NCBI GenBank assembly: GCA_947503105.1
Contig: CANNCM010000002.1
Span: 391,546-455,545, forward strand
Length of the DNA: 64,000 nucleotides
Origin: an uncultured Flavobacteriaceae bacterium
Lineage (GTDB): Bacteria > Bacteroidota > Bacteroidia > Flavobacteriales > Flavobacteriaceae
Direction: 5' to 3'
Part shown: piece after piece, positions 42,690 to 52,795 of the stretch
How the letters are laid out: each line of letters starts with the position of its first letter
Position numbering within the stretch: position 1 is the first letter of the stretch
Made by a program: the position numbers and the translations under genes
Notes under the pieces: generated by a model
What the model was told of the DNA's origin: nothing
Databases searched by the model: none
What the model saw: only the letters and a program-made list of their open reading frames with translations

Positions 42690-45482
42690 ATGTCCAAAGC
42701 GTTTTCAACACTTCATCCAAAAGATTATATCCTAATAAAGGGGGCAAAACTGCATAACCTCAAGAATATTGACGTCGCTATCCCACGCAACAAACTTGTG
42801 GTACTAACTGGACTTTCTGGCTCAGGAAAATCAAGCTTGGCCTTTGATACGCTTTATGCCGAAGGCCAACGTCGATATGTTGAAAGTTTATCGAGTTATG
42901 CACGCCAATTTTTGGGTCGTTTACATAAACCAAATGTAGATTTTATCAAAGGAATTGCACCGGCCATTGCCATAGAACAAAAAGTCAATTCTACAAATCC
43001 GCGCTCTACTGTTGGGACGTCAACCGAAATTTATGATTACTTAAAACTACTCTTTGCTCGCATCGGTACGACCTACTCTCCTGTTTCAAATAGAATTGTA
43101 AAAAAAGACAATACTACAGATGTTGTAAACTACGTTCAATCTTTTGATGAAAATCAAAAATTACTTTTACTCGCTCCTATTCAACTAGAAAAAGGACGAC
43201 AAATGGACGAAAAGCTAAAAACGCTACAAAATCAGGGGTATGCACGAATTAAAATTAATGACAAAGTAGAACGTATAGAGCATTGTATTGGCATTTGTGC
43301 TAAGGCCGCTAATCTAAAACTAGTTGTCGATCGTGTTATTGTGCGCCATGAAGACGATTTTTTCAACCGTCTGGCAGATGCTATTGAAATGGCGTTTTAC
43401 GAAGGAAAAGGACATTGTGAAATTGAAAATTTAGATCAAAATACAATACAACTATTTAGCAATAAATTTGCCTTAGACGGACAAATTTTCCTTGAACCAA
43501 CAACGCATCTTTTTAGTTTCAATAATCCTTATGGTGCTTGCCCAAAATGTGAAGGCTATGGCGATGTTGTTGGTATAGACGAAAGTTTAGTGATTCCAAA
43601 TACAACACTATCCGTTTATGAAAATGCTATTTTTCCTTGGCGTGGCGATAGCATGTCATATTTTAGAAATGAGCTGGTCAATAATGGTCATAAATTTGAT
43701 TTTCCTATTCATAAGCCCTACTTTGAATTAAGTGCAAAACAAAAAAAATTACTGTGGACAGGAAATTCCTATTTTACAGGGCTTAATGCATTTTTTGAGG
43801 AATTAGAATCAAAATCTTATAAGGTTCAGAACAGAGTGATGCTGTCTCGCTACCGCGGAAAAACCAAATGTAGCACTTGCGAAGGGAAGCGGCTTCGAGA
43901 AGAAGCCAATTACGTAAAAATTGGAGGGTGTTCCATCACAGATTTGGTGGAATTACCTATCAAAGAGCTTAAAATATTTTTTGAAGAACTGACATTGTCA
44001 GAGCATGAAAACGAAATTGCCAAAAGACTTTTAGTTGAAATCCGAAATCGCTTACGCTTTCTATCCAATGTTGGGCTCGATTATTTGACTTTAAATAGAA
44101 AATCAAACACACTTTCGGGGGGCGAAAGCCAGCGGATTAATTTAGCAACTTCTTTGGGAAGTAGCCTTGTTGGGTCTATGTATATTTTGGATGAGCCCAG
44201 TATTGGATTGCACCCCAAAGATACAGAACAACTTGTAGATGTGTTGAAGTCATTAAGAGATTTGGGCAATACAGTTATTGTTGTAGAACATGATGAAGTC
44301 ATTATGAAAGCCGCAGATTATATAATTGATATTGGTCCAGAAGCAGGTAGTCTTGGTGGAGAAATTAGAGCCGCTGGGGATTACGATTCAATTTTAAAAA
44401 GTACGACACTTACTGCAAAATATCTCAATGGGACAATGGCCATTGAACTCCCAAAAAAACGCCGATCATCAAAATATTCTGTGAAAATTGAAGGTGCTCG
44501 TGCCAACAATTTAAAAAATATAGATGTGGAGTTTCCATTAAATATGCTTACGGTAGTTACAGGGGTTTCGGGAAGTGGAAAAAGTACGCTTGTTAAAAAT
44601 ATCTTATATCCAGCGCTCAACAAAGCACTGATCGGATATGGAGACAAACCAGGTGAATTTTCAAAAATTTCTGGAAATTTCAGTCCTGTAAAATTCATTG
44701 AATTTGTAGACCAAAACCCTATTGGACGTTCTTCGCGCTCCAATCCTGTAACCTATATCAAGGCATACGACGATATTCGACTGTTATTTTCTAAACAAAA
44801 ACTCAGTACCCTTAGAAGTTATCAACCCAAACATTTCTCTTTTAATGTTGATGGTGGGCGGTGTCCAAGTTGTAAAGGCGAAGGTGTTGTTACCATCGAA
44901 ATGCAATTTATGGCCGATGTGAAACTCAAATGTGAAACATGCTACGGAAAACGTTTCAAAAAAGAAGTATTGGAAGTCAAATTCAATGAAAAAACAATTG
45001 ATGATATCTTGAATATGACAATTGACGATGCTCTATCGTTTTTTGAAACTCACAAGTGTACAAAAATTAAAAACAAACTACAACCGCTACAGGATGTTGG
45101 ACTGGGCTATGTTACCCTTGGGCAAAGCTCCTCTACCCTTTCAGGTGGAGAGGCACAACGGATCAAACTGGCGTCCTTTTTAGGCAAAGGAAGTGGTAGT
45201 GAATCGGGTTTATTTATTTTTGATGAACCTACAACAGGTTTACATTTTCATGATATTAAAAAGTTATTGCAGTCGTTCAATGCTCTTATAAATCACGGCC
45301 ATTCCATTATTGTAATTGAACACAATTTGGAACTCATTAAGTCTGCAGATTACATAATTGATTTGGGTCCAGAAGGCGGAAAAAATGGAGGACATCTATT
45401 GGCCAAAGGCACACCTGAAACTGTTGTTAAATCCAAAAAATCCATTACAGCTCACTATCTTAAAGAGGTTTTAAATAACTGA
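42690..45482 (+). CDS. uvrA: Excinuclease ABC subunit A
   Basis: 930 residues. The two ABC ATPase modules show Walker A motifs GLSGSGKSS (about residues 40-48) and GVSGSGKST (about 626-634), and signatures [11 protein letters not shown] and [11 protein letters not shown]. Zinc fingers are in [16 protein letters not shown] and [16 protein letters not shown]. It detects bulky DNA lesions and loads UvrB. The start at 42690 gives the normal N-terminus ([17 protein letters not shown]). The region between it and the sigma gene (218 bases) shows only an imperfect -7 (TATCTTTA). Confidence 0.96.
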   Translation: MSKAFSTLHPKDYILIKGAKLHNLKNIDVAIPRNKLVVLTGLSGSGKSSLAFDTLYAEGQRRYVESLSSYARQFLGRLHKPNVDFIKGIAPAIAIEQKVNSTNPRSTVGTSTEIYDYLKLLFARIGTTYSPVSNRIVKKDNTTDVVNYVQSFDENQKLLLLAPIQLEKGRQMDEKLKTLQNQGYARIKINDKVERIEHCIGICAKAANLKLVVDRVIVRHEDDFFNRLADAIEMAFYEGKGHCEIENLDQNTIQLFSNKFALDGQIFLEPTTHLFSFNNPYGACPKCEGYGDVVGIDESLVIPNTTLSVYENAIFPWRGDSMSYFRNELVNNGHKFDFPIHKPYFELSAKQKKLLWTGNSYFTGLNAFFEELESKSYKVQNRVMLSRYRGKTKCSTCEGKRLREEANYVKIGGCSITDLVELPIKELKIFFEELTLSEHENEIAKRLLVEIRNRLRFLSNVGLDYLTLNRKSNTLSGGESQRINLATSLGSSLVGSMYILDEPSIGLHPKDTEQLVDVLKSLRDLGNTVIVVEHDEVIMKAADYIIDIGPEAGSLGGEIRAAGDYDSILKSTTLTAKYLNGTMAIELPKKRRSSKYSVKIEGARANNLKNIDVEFPLNMLTVVTGVSGSGKSTLVKNILYPALNKALIGYGDKPGEFSKISGNFSPVKFIEFVDQNPIGRSSRSNPVTYIKAYDDIRLLFSKQKLSTLRSYQPKHFSFNVDGGRCPSCKGEGVVTIEMQFMADVKLKCETCYGKRFKKEVLEVKFNEKTIDDILNMTIDDALSFFETHKCTKIKNKLQPLQDVGLGYVTLGQSSSTLSGGEAQRIKLASFLGKGSGSESGLFIFDEPTTGLHFHDIKKLLQSFNALINHGHSIIVIEHNLELIKSADYIIDLGPEGGKNGGHLLAKGTPETVVKSKKSITAHYLKEVLNN

Positions 45483-45563
45483 TAATCAATAGATTAAATT
45501 GTAATATAAAATATGGCACATTGTTTGGTCTAAACCTAACAAGAATCTATAAAAATTTATATT

Positions 45564-46517
45564 ATGAAAAAGTTACTGATTATTTTAAGTGCCGCCATGT
45601 ATTCCAGTCTTGCCTTTGCAAATGGACCTCTAAACGTCCGCAATTACAGTAATGCTTTCATTTTTGATGAACAAGGAATTGAGTTTGCTGTATTTCCAGA
45701 CGGACAATTCGATTTTAATATTTTAAATCATATCAATGGGGTTTATGGCTCCAATGCAGGGGTTTTGAATGTCGGGTTTTATGGTGATGTTCATGTGAGT
45801 TTCAATACGGGATACCGCTATGATCCATATATACAGTATGATGATTTCGGTGCTATTGTCCAAATTCAAAGTGTTCCTATTTTTTATGATTTTTATGGAC
45901 GTGTACAACAAATTGGGAATATCCGTATTCATTACAACCACAGAGGATATGTGCGTCAAGTGGGCAGACTGTATGTTAAATATCGTCCAAACTTGAGTTT
46001 TTATTGCCACGGTTATATCAACAATACAAACCGCTATTACAGACAACGCCCATGGCATGTACAATACAGAAGGCCTAGCATGCATAATGCTGTTGTGTAC
46101 GATCTCCCATACAGAGGAAATTACACACCTAATCGTCGCCATTATAATGGTCCGTACCGCAATAATCGCAGACCAGAAGTAAATCATGGGAACACACGCA
46201 ATAGAACTAGAAGTGGCCATACCATGGGGTATTCTAATAGCAACCGCAATACACGTTCCAATACAAGATCGACAACACGACAATCTGTAGAACGAACGAG
46301 CAATACACGCCGCCAATCTCCACAGCGAACCATAACTCGTACGCGAAGTACAGCAGAACGCACAACACAAAGGCGCCCACAGGCCACTCATAGAATTGCT
46401 AATTCTCGGCGTCAAAGTGTGTCGCAAAATAGAAAAGCGACAACACCTCGAACGTCTCGAAGCAACGCTCGTTCGCAACAAAAACGCAGCCCAAGTCGCT
46501 CAAGAAAAAACAACTAA
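45564..46517 (+). CDS. Secreted protein with a long arginine-rich tail
   Basis: 317 residues. Signal peptide MKKLLIILSAAMYSSLAFA, then about 130 residues rich in Tyr, Gly, Asn and Val (IYFDFYGRVQQIG-like strands, probable beta domain). From about 165 to the end it is almost only Arg, Asn, Ser, Thr, Gln and Pro, with more than a quarter Arg and few acidic residues, ending KRSPSRSRKNN. No family recognised. The tail should bind polyanions such as nucleic acid, LPS or exopolysaccharide (inference from charge). Confidence 0.85.
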   Translation: MKKLLIILSAAMYSSLAFANGPLNVRNYSNAFIFDEQGIEFAVFPDGQFDFNILNHINGVYGSNAGVLNVGFYGDVHVSFNTGYRYDPYIQYDDFGAIVQIQSVPIFYDFYGRVQQIGNIRIHYNHRGYVRQVGRLYVKYRPNLSFYCHGYINNTNRYYRQRPWHVQYRRPSMHNAVVYDLPYRGNYTPNRRHYNGPYRNNRRPEVNHGNTRNRTRSGHTMGYSNSNRNTRSNTRSTTRQSVERTSNTRRQSPQRTITRTRSTAERTTQRRPQATHRIANSRRQSVSQNRKATTPRTSRSNARSQQKRSPSRSRKNN

Positions 46518-46555
46518 ACAATATTATTATTTGATTTTTGTTTGATTATAAGAAG

Positions 46556-46589
46556 AACCATTCTGAAACATGTTCAGGATGGTTTTTTT
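46556..46589. terminator. Bidirectional terminator
   Basis: AACCATTCTGAA (46556-46567) pairs with TTCAGGATGGTT (46573-46584, one G-T pair) around ACATG, followed by a T-run to 46589. It serves the Arg-rich gene rightward. Its T-run touches the stop codon of the leftward glycosyltransferase gene at 46588. Confidence 0.75.
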
Positions 46590-47874
46590 ATGATGAAGAT
46601 TTTAAAAGCTCAGCCAATTGTTGAGTGCAATATTTTCGAGAAAAACGTTCAGTTTGTTTTGAATCAACCGATAGAGTGTTGTTTTTATAGCGCTTATACA
46701 GGGTTAAAATATGAGATTTTAAAGCGCTTTTGTTTTCATAATCAAAATAAAACCCTGTATTCGTATCCTCCAAAATAGTGGGTATATCCGATTGCTTTGG
46801 TCCAAGGGCTACAATTGGGCGATTAGCATTTAAGTATTCAAATAATTTCCCAGGAATAATGTATGATGCTTCCCTAGTATTGGCTTCAATAAGCAACAAG
46901 ACTTGAGTTTTGCTTTGATACGTAACGGCCTCATTATGAGCAACTGAACCTACTAAATTTAAATAAGACTTTAATCCTGCCGATTCGATTGTGGCTCGAA
47001 TTTCTGCACTTACATTTCCTACAAGAACCAATTGAAATTGGGATTTAAAATCTGGTAACTCTTCCGTGAGCTCCGAAAGCACTTCCCACAATAGCATTGG
47101 ATTTCTTTGATCCAAAAGCGAACCGATATGTGTTAATGAAAATTCTGAATCTAATGGAACTGGAGATCTATTTTCATTATCAAATCCATTGGTGATTACG
47201 CTAATGGGATGTTTCGTAATTTTAGAAAACAACTTTTTTGTTTGTGACGAGGTTACAATAATATGATCTGATGTGTTCAACACTTGACGCTCCAACTCTA
47301 AATGTTTTTGTTTTGCGCTATGGGTTAAATTTAAATTTTTATGATAACTGATATCCGTCCAAGGATCTCTAAAATCGGCATACCATTGAAGGTGATGTTG
47401 GGTTTTTAATTGCATTCCAATAAGATGGACGCTATGCGGTGGCCCTGTTGTAATAATGGTATCGATTTGATGTTTTGAAATGTAAGATGACAGAAATTTT
47501 ATTGAAGGTTTTACCCAAAAAATACGCGCATCCGGAACAAAAAAATTACCTCGAACAAAAAGAAGAAAACGTTCAAAAAAACCCTGCTTTTTTGAATCAG
47601 GAATCCCTCCTTTTGACAAGGTGTTGGTTTTTGTTTTAAACAACATTTTTAAAAAACGAAGTGGCTCTTTTATAGGGTGTTTGAGAACTGTTATTTTGGA
47701 ATCAACCTCTTTTGAAAGCGTATGGTCTAGCGTTGGATAGGATGGATTTTTTGGACAATATACAATGGGTTGTATGTGGTGTTCTGGAAGGTATTTGACA
47801 AACTTTAGCCAACGTTGAACTCCAGGGCCGCCAGCAGGTGGCCAATAATATGTGATTATAAGCACCTTTTTCAT
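46588..47874 (-). CDS. GT4-like glycosyltransferase
   Basis: 428 residues. The start KVLIITYYWPPAGGPGVQRW is typical of Bacteroidota GT-B enzymes (glycine-rich loop). The C-terminal half has GKLFEYLNANRPIVALGP with the E-x7-E-like nucleotide-sugar site, and VLLLIEANTREASYIIPG. Cytoplasmic. It probably adds a sugar during polysaccharide or glycoconjugate synthesis. Its first four bases overlap the end of the YfhO gene. Confidence 0.9.
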   Translation of the reverse strand: MKKVLIITYYWPPAGGPGVQRWLKFVKYLPEHHIQPIVYCPKNPSYPTLDHTLSKEVDSKITVLKHPIKEPLRFLKMLFKTKTNTLSKGGIPDSKKQGFFERFLLFVRGNFFVPDARIFWVKPSIKFLSSYISKHQIDTIITTGPPHSVHLIGMQLKTQHHLQWYADFRDPWTDISYHKNLNLTHSAKQKHLELERQVLNTSDHIIVTSSQTKKLFSKITKHPISVITNGFDNENRSPVPLDSEFSLTHIGSLLDQRNPMLLWEVLSELTEELPDFKSQFQLVLVGNVSAEIRATIESAGLKSYLNLVGSVAHNEAVTYQSKTQVLLLIEANTREASYIIPGKLFEYLNANRPIVALGPKQSDIPTILEDTNTGFYFDYENKSALKSHILTLYKRYKNNTLSVDSKQTERFSRKYCTQQLAELLKSSS

Positions 47875-50282
47875 TTAGTTTTCCTCATTAAAATGAAAGC
47901 AGTTAATGATAAAATCAAAAAGATTATCGAACTTATAAGTGAAAATTTAGCGCCTGTTTGCACAACTTCAGGTTTGAATTCGAATGTTATGGTATGCTCT
48001 CCTTTTGGAATTTCCATTCCTCTCAACACATAATTGACATTGTAGTGGGAAACCTCTTGACCATCAATACTAACATGCCAACCATTGGCATAATAATTTT
48101 CAGAAAAAACAGCAAATCCATCGTTGTTGTTTTTGGAATTATAAACGAGTTTGTTTGGCGCATAATCAATTAATTCAATGGACGCTACGGAATCTAACTT
48201 ATAGGTCTGTGAAGTATGATCCTTCTCATTAATAACAGCAGAAGTTTTGGTATTTATGGAATCCAAAGCTCGAATTTCTGCATCGGCATTGGAAACGGCT
48301 GTTAGAGAATTTATAAACCATGCATTGCCGTTAATTTGATCATTTTCAACGACTTGCAACTGATTTTCATCATCTCTATATATGATGTATTTGGTGTTGA
48401 GCATATTGAACACCTCTGGATTTCCTTTTTCTATATGAAATGATATCAACTCATTGAAACGACGTAGTTTGGCCGCATGATATCCACTGATTGAGTTGTG
48501 AAAATATGAAGCACGAGTGCTGCCATCGGAAGTATCGTAAACCCGAAAAATATCTTTATCCTTTAATATCTCTTTATCGATTGAAGTGGCAGTGTAAGGT
48601 TTATCAACCTTCAAAGCAGATACAAAATTAGCGTTATTCACATAGCGTCTATCAACAGCAACTAAATCCAAAACAATCAAAATACCAAGAGCAACAAACG
48701 TTATATTTTTAGTAATTTTTTTATGAAGATACAACCACAATGCAACTGCCGAAGTGGCTACGAATAAAAAGGTTCTGAGAGCATCATTAGTAAAAAGTTG
48801 TATCCGATCTTTGCGTAATGCTTTTACAAAATCGACGCCATAAAAATTTTGATATTGACCATCACGTAATCCTACAAAATCAAATAAGGTCGTCTTAAAT
48901 AATAAGAAAAATGCGGTTAATCCAAGGAGAGAAAATGTGGCGTATTTGAGGGCTTTATGTTTTTGTGATTCTGAAGTTTCACCTGCAAAAAATTGACTCA
49001 GTCCCAGCATTGCAAAAAGAGGAATACAAAGTTCTAAAATCACTTGAATAGAACTCACTGCTCTAAATTTATTGTAGAGTGGAACAATATCGATAAACAA
49101 GTCGGTGAGAATGGAAAAGTTTTTTCCAAAAGAAAGAAGTAAGGACAAAATTAGTGCTGAGACCAGCCACCATTTGTGCTGTTCTCTATATAAAATAAGT
49201 GCGATTAAAAACAAAAAAATCGGAACGGCACCCACATATGCTGGAGCCTCAACAATAGGTTGTTCGCCCCAGTACATAGGAGCACGTTTGATTTCATTTT
49301 TAGCTTGTAAAGAAGTGGCTCCCATAGCTTTATAGGCTTTATAGGTTTCTGAATCTGTATCCAATTCTTCAAAAGAACCACCACCCATAAAACGGGGTAT
49401 TACTAAATTAAAACTTTCTAAAATACCATAACTGTATTCTGTAATATAATCTGTATCCAAACCTGTTGTTTGTGGTCTTGGCGTACCATCGGGGAGAACA
49501 GACAATTCACTTTGACTTCGCGTACTTTCTTTAGCATATTCACTTGTTGCAAGCAAGTTGGTTGCATTCATTCCTACTGCCAAAACAGCAGCACAAAAGA
49601 GTACAGCAATGGACTTCAAAAATGTTGGTAATTCTTTCTCTCGAAATGCTTTAATCAAATATGAAAGTCCTAAAAATAAAATGACAAACAACAAATAGTA
49701 GGTCATTTGTGGGTGATTAGTTACAATTTCCAAACCAGAAGCAATTGTAGTAAGAACAAACCCTATGAGATAGCGTTTTTGAAAAACTAAAATTATTCCT
49801 GATAAAACAAAAGGCATATAGCCAATGGCATGCGCTTTGGCGTTGTGCCCCACACCTAGGATTATAATGAAGTAAGTGGAAAAGCCAAATGCGAGTGCAC
49901 CAAGTGTCGCAATGCGAAAATCTTGACCCAAAACCAAGAGGAGTATATAAAACCCTACAAAGTAAAGCAACAAATAATCAGCTGGACGTGGTAAAAAGCG
50001 AAGTATTAAATCTAGTTTTTTGATATAATTATGGGGATATTTTGCCCCAAGCTGATAGGTTGGCATTCCACCAAAAGCACTGTTAGTCCAATAGGTTTCT
50101 GAGGCATTTGATGCCCTAAAATCGATATGTTGTTTTGCCATGCCAGTGTATTGAACAATATCACTTTGCATTATTTTTTTGCCCTGTAAAATGGGACTAA
50201 AATAGCCCACAGAAAGGAGTACAAATCCAATAAAAACTAATAGATGCTTGGCGTATTTTTTGAGTAATTTATTCATATTCAT
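47871..50282 (-). CDS. YfhO-family polytopic membrane protein
   Basis: 803 residues with about 12-13 membrane helices and a large C-terminal extracytoplasmic beta-rich domain followed by a last helix (FSLISSIIFLILSLTAFIL). The first external loop after helix 1 has the conserved SDIVQYTGMAKQHIDFR and YWTNSAFGGMPTYQLG. In Firmicutes YfhO-type proteins glycosylate teichoic acids from a lipid-linked sugar; a GT-C-like role is plausible here. Flanked by DUF4834 and a glycosyltransferase in one operon. Confidence 0.92.
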   Translation of the reverse strand: MNMNKLLKKYAKHLLVFIGFVLLSVGYFSPILQGKKIMQSDIVQYTGMAKQHIDFRASNASETYWTNSAFGGMPTYQLGAKYPHNYIKKLDLILRFLPRPADYLLLYFVGFYILLLVLGQDFRIATLGALAFGFSTYFIIILGVGHNAKAHAIGYMPFVLSGIILVFQKRYLIGFVLTTIASGLEIVTNHPQMTYYLLFVILFLGLSYLIKAFREKELPTFLKSIAVLFCAAVLAVGMNATNLLATSEYAKESTRSQSELSVLPDGTPRPQTTGLDTDYITEYSYGILESFNLVIPRFMGGGSFEELDTDSETYKAYKAMGATSLQAKNEIKRAPMYWGEQPIVEAPAYVGAVPIFLFLIALILYREQHKWWLVSALILSLLLSFGKNFSILTDLFIDIVPLYNKFRAVSSIQVILELCIPLFAMLGLSQFFAGETSESQKHKALKYATFSLLGLTAFFLLFKTTLFDFVGLRDGQYQNFYGVDFVKALRKDRIQLFTNDALRTFLFVATSAVALWLYLHKKITKNITFVALGILIVLDLVAVDRRYVNNANFVSALKVDKPYTATSIDKEILKDKDIFRVYDTSDGSTRASYFHNSISGYHAAKLRRFNELISFHIEKGNPEVFNMLNTKYIIYRDDENQLQVVENDQINGNAWFINSLTAVSNADAEIRALDSINTKTSAVINEKDHTSQTYKLDSVASIELIDYAPNKLVYNSKNNNDGFAVFSENYYANGWHVSIDGQEVSHYNVNYVLRGMEIPKGEHTITFEFKPEVVQTGAKFSLISSIIFLILSLTAFILMRKTK

Positions 50283-50286
50283 GGCC

Positions 50287-50550
50287 TTAATCTACCTCTT
50301 CATAATCAACGTATTCTCCAACATCTTTATTGGAGGATTGTTTTTTGGGAGATTTATCAATAGAAATTTCACCCTCTTTTTGGGGTTGAGATGTTGGCGC
50401 ATTTTGATGAAATTGGCGTTCCATTTTTCGTGCAATAGAACGCAAAAAAAGGGGAGCCAAAAGACGCATGACGTATTTGAAAATAGTATATCCCAAAACA
50501 ATGATAAGAATCGTTTTGGCCAAGCCAACAATAGATGCCGTTTGAATCAT
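50287..50550 (-). CDS. DUF4834 small membrane protein
   Basis: 87 residues: one membrane helix (about 5-28, GLAKTILIIVLGYTIFKYVM), then a basic segment and a polar tail with NKDVGEYVDYEEVD, as in the DUF4834 family found only in Bacteroidota. It precedes the YfhO gene by 4 bases and is probably the first gene of the operon. Confidence 0.85.
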   Translation of the reverse strand: MIQTASIVGLAKTILIIVLGYTIFKYVMRLLAPLFLRSIARKMERQFHQNAPTSQPQKEGEISIDKSPKKQSSNKDVGEYVDYEEVD

Positions 50551-50670
50551 AAGTGATAAGTTTATTCAAAAATACAATTCTTTAATTTATTTTTAGTGCT
50601 TAATACTCTAATGAATACCAAAAAACTATAAAATGCGTTAGGATTACGATATGATTTATATAAAAATATG

Positions 50671-50678
50671 TAGATTTG
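50671..50678 (+). promoter_or_regulatory. -7 element of the outer-membrane transporter gene
   Basis: TAGATTTG matches TAnnTTTG exactly, 18 bases before the ATG at 50697. The alternative TTG at 50676 lies inside this box. Confidence 0.45.
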
Positions 50679-50696
50679 ATAAAAGCAAAAATAACG

Positions 50697-51671
50697 ATGA
50701 CCTCGATCTTTAAAACCACTTTTATTTTTTCATTGTGTTGTACAGCATTTGTGCATGCACAATATACCGATGTAATTAATTCTAACCGCCCTGGTGCATC
50801 ACAAACAGCATTTTCGGTAGGTATAAATGTATTACAGTTTGAAGTGGGCCCTTTTTTGATGAATGAAAAAAGAACGCCTTATCCCTCCTATGAAGTGAAA
50901 GGTTTTGGGGTAGACTTTGCAGCACATTATGGGTTTTTTAAAGAAGCATTAGAGTTCAATTTTCAGGGTACTTACCAAAGGGACACAAAAACGTACAACG
51001 TTGCTGTGCCTGTTGAAAATGAAAGAGCAAACTTCAAAAACTTAAATTTTGGAGCAAAATACTTGGTTTATGACCCCAATAAAAACAGAGAAGAAAAAAT
51101 AAATGTATATAGTTATCACGCAAATCGTGGGTTCAAATGGAGACAACTTATTCCTGCGGTAGCCGTTTCGGCTGGTGTAAATTATGATACAAAAGATAAT
51201 CCCTATACTGCAAATGGTGTGGAGGGGCTAAGTTATCGCGCTGCGCTAATCACTCAAAATAATTTTTATGGGGGATGGGTTTTTGTAACCAACCTGATGA
51301 TGGATCGCATCAGTTCAGATCAGCAGGATCTACACTACATTCTTACCCTCACACATTCCTTCAATCCAAAATGGGCTATTTTTGCAGAAAAACATGGTAT
51401 AAAAAGTGATTTTTATGCTGATAATCTTGTGCGTTTTGGTGGTGGGTATCTCTTCAATAAAGACCTTCAACTTGACACTGCAGTCACATTAAATTTCAAA
51501 GACACACCTTCTGTATTTAGTGTCAATTTTGGAGTCTCCTATAGAATAGATCGTCATGTGGATAAACCAAAAATTAACAATAATAGTTCTGCAAAAGATC
51601 AGAAAAAAAGAAAATCACGCTCCAAAAAGAAATCGAAAAAGAAAAAAGTTGAAAATTTTGACGAAGGTTAA
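50697..51671 (+). CDS. Outer-membrane beta-barrel protein, phenol-degradation MetA-like transporter family
   Basis: 324 residues from the ATG at 50697, with a signal peptide ending FVHAQ. The mature start DVINSNRPGASQTAFSVG and alternating strands throughout fit the MetA-pathway-of-phenol-degradation barrel group. A basic lysine/serine-rich tail of about 35 residues follows the last strand, which is unusual for a barrel whose end should insert in the membrane. Substrate unknown. The GNAT-like gene follows after 5 bases. Confidence 0.78.
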   Translation: MTSIFKTTFIFSLCCTAFVHAQYTDVINSNRPGASQTAFSVGINVLQFEVGPFLMNEKRTPYPSYEVKGFGVDFAAHYGFFKEALEFNFQGTYQRDTKTYNVAVPVENERANFKNLNFGAKYLVYDPNKNREEKINVYSYHANRGFKWRQLIPAVAVSAGVNYDTKDNPYTANGVEGLSYRAALITQNNFYGGWVFVTNLMMDRISSDQQDLHYILTLTHSFNPKWAIFAEKHGIKSDFYADNLVRFGGGYLFNKDLQLDTAVTLNFKDTPSVFSVNFGVSYRIDRHVDKPKINNNSSAKDQKKRKSRSKKKSKKKKVENFDEG

Positions 51672-51676
51672 ATTTT

Positions 51677-52792
51677 ATGATTGAAATAAAAGAAGTTATT
51701 TCTGAAAAGGAAAAGAAATCATTTGTAAAATTTCCTTTCAAGTTATACAAAAATTCTCCATACTGGGTTCCTCCTATTATAAGTGAAGAACTCAAAATTT
51801 TTGATAAATCTAAAAATCCTATACTTCAAGATGCCGAGGTACAACTTTTTTTAGCGTATAGAGGCAATCGTGTTGTTGGACGTGTAGCAGCTATCGTCAA
51901 TTGGATTGAAATTAATGAACAAAATGTGAAAAAAATGCGCTTTGGTTGGTTCGATTTTATTGACGACCTCAGCGTTAGTCGTGCTTTGCTTGAAAAAATT
52001 TCGGAAATTGGAATTGCCCATAACCTAAACTATATGGAAGGCCCAGTGGGGTTTTCAAATTTGGATAAAGTTGGTGTTCTCACTCATGGTCATGATGTTA
52101 TTGGCACCATGATTTCATGGTACAATCATCCTTATTATGCCTCACATTTAGAAGCACACAAGTTTGTTATAGAAAAGGAATATTTGGAATACAAACATGC
52201 TTTTTCGGATATAAAAATTGAGAAATTCAAGCGCTTAAGTGAAGTTATCGAGAGGCGATACAAGCTAAAATCATTAAATTTTACTTCTACAAAAGAAGTG
52301 ATGGTATATGCGGATCAAATGTTTGATCTATTCAACTTAAGTTACTCCAAATTATCTTCATTTGTAAAAATTACCGAACTTCAAAAAGCCTACATGAAAA
52401 AGAAATTTTTAAATTTCATCAATCCAGAGTACATCAAGTTTGTGGTTGATGCAAATGACGAGCTTGTTGCATTTGCTGTAGTGATGCCTTCTTTTGCAAA
52501 AGCACTTCAAAAGATAAATGGAAAGTTGTTTCCCTTTGGATTTTTAAAAATATTAAAAGCTAAAAAAGCAAAATCTGTAAATTTTTTATTGATTGGGGTG
52601 CACCCAGAGTATCAAAATAAAGGAGTTCATGCGCTTATCTTTAGTGCCTATCACAAAACATTTGAATCTAAAGGAATAACAGAATGCCGAAGAACCCCCG
52701 AACTTTCAGATAATCTTGAAATCCACAAACTGTGGCGCGATTTTAACCCTCAGTTGATTAAAAAACGCTGTACGTACAGAAAAAATTTATAA
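51677..52792 (+). CDS. GNAT-like acyltransferase domain protein
   Basis: 371 residues, cytoplasmic. The N-terminal half has SPYWVPPIISEELKIFDKSK and a GNAT-like VVGRVAAIVN strand. The C-terminal half has LLIGVHPEYQNKGVHALIFS, the acetyl-CoA pyrophosphate-binding Q/R-x-x-G-x-G/A-type motif. It has the look of a double-GNAT or Fem-like fold. Homologues are often misnamed GTP cyclohydrolase. Acceptor unknown; the convergent neighbour three bases away is the PLP acyltransferase. Confidence 0.75.
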   Translation: MIEIKEVISEKEKKSFVKFPFKLYKNSPYWVPPIISEELKIFDKSKNPILQDAEVQLFLAYRGNRVVGRVAAIVNWIEINEQNVKKMRFGWFDFIDDLSVSRALLEKISEIGIAHNLNYMEGPVGFSNLDKVGVLTHGHDVIGTMISWYNHPYYASHLEAHKFVIEKEYLEYKHAFSDIKIEKFKRLSEVIERRYKLKSLNFTSTKEVMVYADQMFDLFNLSYSKLSSFVKITELQKAYMKKKFLNFINPEYIKFVVDANDELVAFAVVMPSFAKALQKINGKLFPFGFLKILKAKKAKSVNFLLIGVHPEYQNKGVHALIFSAYHKTFESKGITECRRTPELSDNLEIHKLWRDFNPQLIKKRCTYRKNL

Positions 52793-52795
52793 AAA

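Noticed and set aside
45723-46481. Long leftward frame opposite the Arg-rich gene
   Set aside because: A 252-residue mirror frame arises from the biased codons of the basic tail; it has no recognisable protein character and no promoter.
50292-50531. Second leftward frame overlapping DUF4834
   Set aside because: It is out of frame with the recognised DUF4834 protein and has no family match.
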